47,289 nucleotides of DNA from Herbinix sp. (GTDB taxonomy: Bacteria; Bacillota; Clostridia; Lachnospirales; Lachnospiraceae): positions 1 through 47,289 of the forward strand of contig JAQZBN010000034.1 of assembly GCA_029238935.1 (NCBI GenBank), read 5' to 3'. The position numbers were made by a program, and so were the translations under genes. Under the pieces are notes generated by a model. That model ran no database searches, was not told the DNA's origin, and worked only from the letters and a program-made list of their open reading frames with translations. Shown one piece after another: positions 43,204-47,289 of this stretch; within the stretch, counting starts at the first letter, position 1; each line of letters starts with the position of its first letter.

Positions 43204-44622
43204 ATGGATATGATAACGCTAAATATAACAACGGAAAGTTCCATCCCCCTATATCTTCAACTCTACACCTTCTTAAAAATAGAAATTCAAGAAGGACGTA
43301 TTCCTTGCGACACAAAGCTTCCATCCAAACGTAAACTTTCCTCTTATTTAAAAATTAGTCAAAATACCATACAAACTGCCTATGATCAATTGATGGAAGA
43401 AGGCTATATCATACCGATTGAGCGAAAAGGGTTTTTTGTATGCAAACTAGATCTTATTGCCAGCCTTAAGACTGAAGAGATCACAAAGTCTTTGGATCAT
43501 GGCACTCATAACCCCTCAATTGCCTATGATTTCTCCTATCATGGCATTGACATGGAGACATTTCCTTTTTCCACCTGGCGAAAACTCACGAAGGACGTGT
43601 TGAACGAGTTTGACAAAGAGCTTTTAAAATTAGGTAATTCACAAGGATACGGACCTTTACGAAGTGTTATAGCTTCCTATCTTCATCAGTCTAGAGGTGT
43701 TCCATGTACGGAACAACAAATCATCATAAGTTCAGGAACTGAACTGTTGTTTCAAATTCTTTTTCAGCTTTTTGAAGAGGATTGCATGTATGGAATAGAA
43801 AATCCCGGATATGAGAAGCTTAATTTATTGTTTACCAGTAACAGAGCAAGATTTAAAGCTATAAATATAGATAAAAACGGAATGATTCCGGATGAAGTCA
43901 TAAATAGTGGTGCAAATATCTTATGTATCACACCTGCTCATCAATTTCCCTCCGGTGAAATCATGCCAATCAATCGACGAATACAATTATTAAATTGGGC
44001 AAATGAAGCAAGTGGACGTTATCTAGTCGAAGACGATTATGACAGTGAATTTAAATATAGTGGTAAACCAATTCCTGCTTTATGTGGCCTTGACTCCAAT
44101 GAAAAAGTTATTTATATGGGATCTTTTTCAAAAGCCTTATCACCTACCTTGCGAATCAGTTACATGGTATTACCTCATCATCTTCTGGTTAAATATATAA
44201 GTAAACTTTCGTATTTGATCTGTCCGGTTCCGATTATCGAGCAAAAAGTTTTGTACCAATTTATACAAGAGGGATTTTTTGAACGTCATCTAAATAAAAT
44301 GAGAACTATTTATAGGAAAAAAAGAGAACTATTAGTTAACCAGATTCAACAATTACATCAGAATATTATCATATCAGGTGCTGATGCAGGATTGCATCTT
44401 TTATTAAAAGTCAACAACGGTATGACGGAGGAACAGTTGGTAACATCAGCTTTTCTAAAGGGTGTAAAGGTATATGGAATATCGAAATATTATTATAACC
44501 AAGAAAACCCGATTCATTTTTGTTCTGTATTAATTGGATTTGCGGCTTTATCTGAGGACGATATTACAAAAGCGATAAAGAAATTATCAGAGGCTTGGTT
44601 TTCATTTTCCTTGAATTCGTAA
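43204..44622 (+). CDS. pdxR: MocR-family regulator PdxR
   Basis: A 472-residue GntR-type DNA-binding domain (1-75; KLPSKRKLSSYLKISQNTIQTAYDQL) fused to an aminotransferase-like domain. The latter has YGPLRSVIASYL, ITPAHQFPSGEIMP, VEDDYDSEFKYSG and GSFSKALSPTLRISYM, whose lysine would bind PLP. PdxR proteins sense PLP and activate pdxST. Divergence from pdxST supports this. ATG 43204 is preferred to 43198 because AAGGAG lies only three bases from the latter. Confidence 0.9.
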   Translation: MDMITLNITTESSIPLYLQLYTFLKIEIQEGRIPCDTKLPSKRKLSSYLKISQNTIQTAYDQLMEEGYIIPIERKGFFVCKLDLIASLKTEEITKSLDHGTHNPSIAYDFSYHGIDMETFPFSTWRKLTKDVLNEFDKELLKLGNSQGYGPLRSVIASYLHQSRGVPCTEQQIIISSGTELLFQILFQLFEEDCMYGIENPGYEKLNLLFTSNRARFKAINIDKNGMIPDEVINSGANILCITPAHQFPSGEIMPINRRIQLLNWANEASGRYLVEDDYDSEFKYSGKPIPALCGLDSNEKVIYMGSFSKALSPTLRISYMVLPHHLLVKYISKLSYLICPVPIIEQKVLYQFIQEGFFERHLNKMRTIYRKKRELLVNQIQQLHQNIIISGADAGLHLLLKVNNGMTEEQLVTSAFLKGVKVYGISKYYYNQENPIHFCSVLIGFAALSEDDITKAIKKLSEAWFSFSLNS

Positions 44623-44684
44623 CATGAATAAAGAGAATAATCAATCATATATATAAGAAAAGAACCTTTTTAAGGACGATCAAG

Positions 44685-46385
44685 ATGGATCCAGCATGCA
44701 GATCTCGAATATTTAGTGAAGAATATGCTGATTTTATGATAAAGTACGGAGAACCATTTCATGATATCACCGCAAGGTTTGATACATGCAGTGATTCTAT
44801 TAATAATGATACTGCTGGAGTGTATATGCCTGTTTCTCAGATACCACCGAATATGATTCATCTCTATGGATACGGGGCCTTTCCGAATACTTATGGATTA
44901 TTAGATGCTTCTGCTAATGAATCCTCTGGTATAACGAAATTACGTAATATTCCCAAATTAAACTTAAGGGGCCAAGGAGTATTAATAGGAATTGTGGATA
45001 CGGGGATTGAGTACATGCATGATGCTTTTTTATATGCAGATAGAACCTCTAAAATATATTCGATCTGGGATCAGTCAATCAATAGTGATCAAATCCCAGA
45101 AGGATTTAACTTTGGTACTGAATATACGAAGGATGACATTAACCTTGCTTTGTCAAGTACTGATCCACTTTCCATTGTTCCCAGTATCGATGAGATTGGA
45201 CATGGTACTATGTTAGCAGGAATTACCGCTGGAAATAGTAGTGACGCAAATAATTTTACTGGTGTTGTTCCGGATGCTGAACTCGTTATTGTTAAATTAA
45301 AACCAGCAAAGAAATATTTGAGAGAGTTTTGGAAAATACCAGAAGGAACTGTTTGTTATCAGAAAAATGACCTTATATTAGGAGTAAGGTATTTATTACA
45401 AACTGCCGAAAAAGCTAGGAGGCCAATCTCTATCGTAATTGGTATTGGTACTTCCCAAGGAGCCCACGATGAACGTGGTGCTTTGAGCTCTTACCTTTCC
45501 GATTTAGCATCGCAAAGTGGAGTCTGTATGACAATTGCAGCAGGCAACGAAGGAAATAGAGGACATCATTATTATGGATCTGTAGGGAAAGGAATGCCCT
45601 TCGATGAGATTGAATTATATGTAGGGGAACAAGAACAAGGGTTTGTTATGGAATTTTGGGGCAAAACCCCCACTTCCTTTTCCATTGATATCCTATCTCC
45701 AACCGGTGAATATATACCACGTATTCCTGCACGGATGAATGAATCCCGTGTATTGGATTTTATTTTTGAAAAGACAATTATCAATGTTGATTATCAGCTG
45801 GTAGAATCTCAGTCCGGTGATCAACTCATCATGATAAGATTTACCCACCCAACAGAAGGTATTTGGAGATTTCGTGTCTATTCAGGCGGAAATTTATACT
45901 TCCAATATCATGCATGGCTCCCGATTCACCAATTTATCAGCGAAAGGACGTATTTCATTAAATCCAATCCGGATTATACATTAACTTCTCCTGGAAATAC
46001 ATTTATACCAATTGTAGCTACTGCATATGATTATGTTAACAAAAGCTTATACATCAATGCTAGCCGTGGTTTTATGAGGAATGACAATATAGCTCCTACC
46101 TTAGCAGCTCCCGGGGTAAATATGATTGCTCCAACCTTAAACAATGTTTATCAAGCAGTTACCGGAACCAGTGTGGCAGCAGCTCATACTGCCGGAGTTG
46201 CCGCTATGCTCTTAGAGTGGGGCATTATTCGAGGATTGTATCCTCAAATCAGTACCGTTGAAATAAAGAATCTATTAATAAGAGGTGCTAAAAGAAACCC
46301 AGATTTATCATATCCTACCAAGGAATGGGGTTATGGGATGCTAGATGTGTATCATACTTATCTCAGCTTAACCGGAGACAATTAG
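44685..46385 (+). CDS. Csp-like S8 (subtilisin) peptidase
   Basis: A 566-residue subtilase with intact triad: Asp105 (GIVDTGIEY), His173 (IGHGTMLAG) and Ser496 (GTSVAAAHTAG), plus Asn288 in AAGNEGN as oxyanion residue. A long insertion of about 150 residues lies between Asn288 and Ser496, as in the clostridial Csp germination proteases. No signal peptide is visible; the first 90 residues may be a prodomain. A spore or mother-cell role is plausible but not shown. AAGGA precedes ATG 44685. The stop overlaps the convergent gene by four bases. Confidence 0.88.
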   Translation: MDPACRSRIFSEEYADFMIKYGEPFHDITARFDTCSDSINNDTAGVYMPVSQIPPNMIHLYGYGAFPNTYGLLDASANESSGITKLRNIPKLNLRGQGVLIGIVDTGIEYMHDAFLYADRTSKIYSIWDQSINSDQIPEGFNFGTEYTKDDINLALSSTDPLSIVPSIDEIGHGTMLAGITAGNSSDANNFTGVVPDAELVIVKLKPAKKYLREFWKIPEGTVCYQKNDLILGVRYLLQTAEKARRPISIVIGIGTSQGAHDERGALSSYLSDLASQSGVCMTIAAGNEGNRGHHYYGSVGKGMPFDEIELYVGEQEQGFVMEFWGKTPTSFSIDILSPTGEYIPRIPARMNESRVLDFIFEKTIINVDYQLVESQSGDQLIMIRFTHPTEGIWRFRVYSGGNLYFQYHAWLPIHQFISERTYFIKSNPDYTLTSPGNTFIPIVATAYDYVNKSLYINASRGFMRNDNIAPTLAAPGVNMIAPTLNNVYQAVTGTSVAAAHTAGVAAMLLEWGIIRGLYPQISTVEIKNLLIRGAKRNPDLSYPTKEWGYGMLDVYHTYLSLTGDN

Positions 46386-47074
46386 TTTTTTCTGCCGTTT
46401 AACTCAGCTTTTCTCATACGCCAATCAGGCATAAATTGATCCATATATGCCTTAAATACATGGTTATGTGATCGCTCAAGCAGATGAACGAGTTCATGTA
46501 CTATCACATATTCCAAACAAGGAATCGACTTTTTAGCTAGTTGTAGATTAAGACAGATACGTTGGTCTCTTACATTACAAGTACCCCAGCGGGTTTTCAT
46601 ATTTCTGATACTCCATTCCTTAGCATGAACACCGATTTTTTCTTCCCATTGAGGGGATAAGAAAGGAATTATATTTTTTAATTGGTTATAATACCAAGTA
46701 TTGATTAGCTTTTCACGTAAATCTATATCGCTCGTTTCTTGTACATACAAATAAATTTTATCCTCTTTTACAATTACTTTACTTTTCTTATCCGTATTAA
46801 GAACTTCCAATTGATAATCTTTATTCCACAGGCTAATCACTTCTCCGGTGACATATGATAAAACCTTCTGTTCTGGCTGTTGAATGAACTTCTCTTTTTG
46901 ATTTATAATCCAATCCAGTTTGGAATTTGCAAATGAGTTGATTTGCTGATCCGTCATACGTTTTGGAGCTGAAATATGAACTTGTCCATCGGGAGGTAAA
47001 ACTTTCAGATATAAGTTTTTAATATTCTTTTTTTCAACACTTATTTTAATATCATTTATAATTAACTGCTTCAT
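46382..47074 (-). CDS. YgjP-like zinc metallopeptidase
   Basis: A 230-residue protein of the YgjP/DUF45 family. VHELVHLLERSHNHVF (near 192-207) carries the HExxH zinc site with the downstream histidine ligand. WSIRNMKTRWGTC is the family's other block. Cytoplasmic, no signal peptide; substrates are unknown, and members often accompany type I restriction genes, none of which are here. ATG 47074 is chosen, with AGG nine bases upstream; ATG 47083 is directly next to it. Confidence 0.9.
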   Translation of the reverse strand: MKQLIINDIKISVEKKNIKNLYLKVLPPDGQVHISAPKRMTDQQINSFANSKLDWIINQKEKFIQQPEQKVLSYVTGEVISLWNKDYQLEVLNTDKKSKVIVKEDKIYLYVQETSDIDLREKLINTWYYNQLKNIIPFLSPQWEEKIGVHAKEWSIRNMKTRWGTCNVRDQRICLNLQLAKKSIPCLEYVIVHELVHLLERSHNHVFKAYMDQFMPDWRMRKAELNGRKN

Positions 47075-47238
47075 ATTTATCATCCTACTTTCTTATACTG
47101 TTTATATTATTCACTTTTAACCATTCTTTCAAGAAATTTTTGCAAAAACTAAGGTGCAATCAAATAAAAACGCCAAAGTAGTCTACTTCCCTGAACTGCT
47201 TCCCGTCAAGTAGACAATCAAAAAAATATAAATTTTTC

Positions 47239-47266
47239 CTGCCAGTAGGTATGAACCTGCTGGCAG
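47239..47266 (+). terminator. Terminator at the window's right edge
   Basis: CTGCCAG and AGGT pair with ACCT and CTGGCAG around ATGA, with one T-G pair, then TTTTT on the plus strand. It would stop plus-strand transcription from running into the antisense side of the putative transposase gene. Confidence 0.75.
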
Positions 47267-47269
47267 TTT

Positions 47270-47289
47270 TTATGCCGCTTGTAAATATA
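47270..47289 (-). CDS. C-terminal codons of a putative transposase (partial)
   Basis: Five codons and a stop (YLQAA, TAA at 47270-47272) in a minus-strand frame running off the window. The ending resembles IS3/IS150-type OrfB proteins. Too short for a firm call on its own; the neighbouring repeat and terminator support it. Confidence 0.35.

Larger units (their letters stand above)
47192..47289 (-). mobile_element. Probable end of an insertion sequence entering from the right
   Basis: The window ends with a minus-strand frame whose last codons read YLQAA then TAA, like the C-terminus of IS3-family OrfB transposases. About 55 bases after it comes TGAACTGC...GTCAAGTAGACA (47192-47216, read on plus), which has the TG start expected of an IS3-type inverted repeat. 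No other end or target duplication can be seen, so family and boundary are tentative. Confidence 0.45.

Noticed and set aside
1..47289. CRISPR arrays, tRNA and rRNA genes
   Set aside because: No regularly spaced repeats of CRISPR type and no tRNA- or rRNA-like sequences were recognised.

Overview
This is a chromosomal stretch of a low-GC, anaerobic, probably spore-forming Firmicute. The closest fit from gene content and protein style is a Lachnospiraceae/Clostridium relative such as Lachnoclostridium phytofermentans (inference, no search run). Pointers are a T-box in front of the trp operon, AGGAGG-type ribosome binding sites, PdxST rather than PdxA/J vitamin B6 synthesis, a Csp-like S8 peptidase, GH31 plant-polymer chemistry and GGDEF/HD-GYP proteins.

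Layout. 1-1432: end of an unknown gene, msrA, and a permuted NlpC/P60-like protein. 1558-8537, minus strand: trp operon (E-G-D-C-F-B-A) behind a near-consensus promoter and a tryptophan T-box with UGG specifier. trpE is broken in two: about 40 codons around the usual GDxFQVVLSQR region are gone and the frame is shifted; every other trp gene is open. 8534-12422, minus: an FtsX/MacB-type ABC transporter (permease, ATPase, permease). 12770-15802, plus: a three-gene sugar-oxidation cassette (TIM-barrel isomerase and two Gfo/Idh/MocA oxidoreductases), with a convergent AraC regulator whose promoter shares an 11-bp motif with the cassette's upstream region. 16994-17811: TipA-like MerR regulator behind its own 19-bp-spacer promoter. 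17964-19565 and 30400-32466: two membrane-bound PAS-GGDEF-HD-GYP cyclic-di-GMP proteins. 19926-24198, plus: MpsC/DUF2294 protein, purE behind two tandem terminators, and a two-gene unit joining a DUF4914 P-loop (PEPCK/HprK-like) protein to a UraA/SulP-like membrane protein. 24360-30203, minus: two tandem sorbosone-dehydrogenase-like beta-propellers (the downstream one interrupted by an in-frame amber codon), a rhodanese and an alpha-xylosidase. 32808-38078: ChrA transporter, Ig-like/trypsin-like secreted protease, a NimA-like flavoprotein and a DUF2087 regulator pair. 38068-40978: tocopherol-cyclase-like protein divergent from an ABC exporter. 41209-44622: a small unknown gene, pdxT and pdxS, divergent from the MocR regulator pdxR. 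44685-47074: S8 peptidase and YgjP-like metallopeptidase with overlapping stop codons. The right edge appears to enter an insertion sequence.

How parts work together: the T-box would let uncharged tRNA-Trp switch on the trp genes, but the broken trpE predicts that chorismate cannot enter the pathway unless another anthranilate synthase large subunit exists elsewhere. PdxR probably controls pdxST from a shared operator. The AraC protein probably controls the sugar-oxidation cassette and itself. The least explained units, and the best candidates for something new, are the DUF4914/transporter pair, the paired DUF2087 proteins and the tocopherol-cyclase-like gene.
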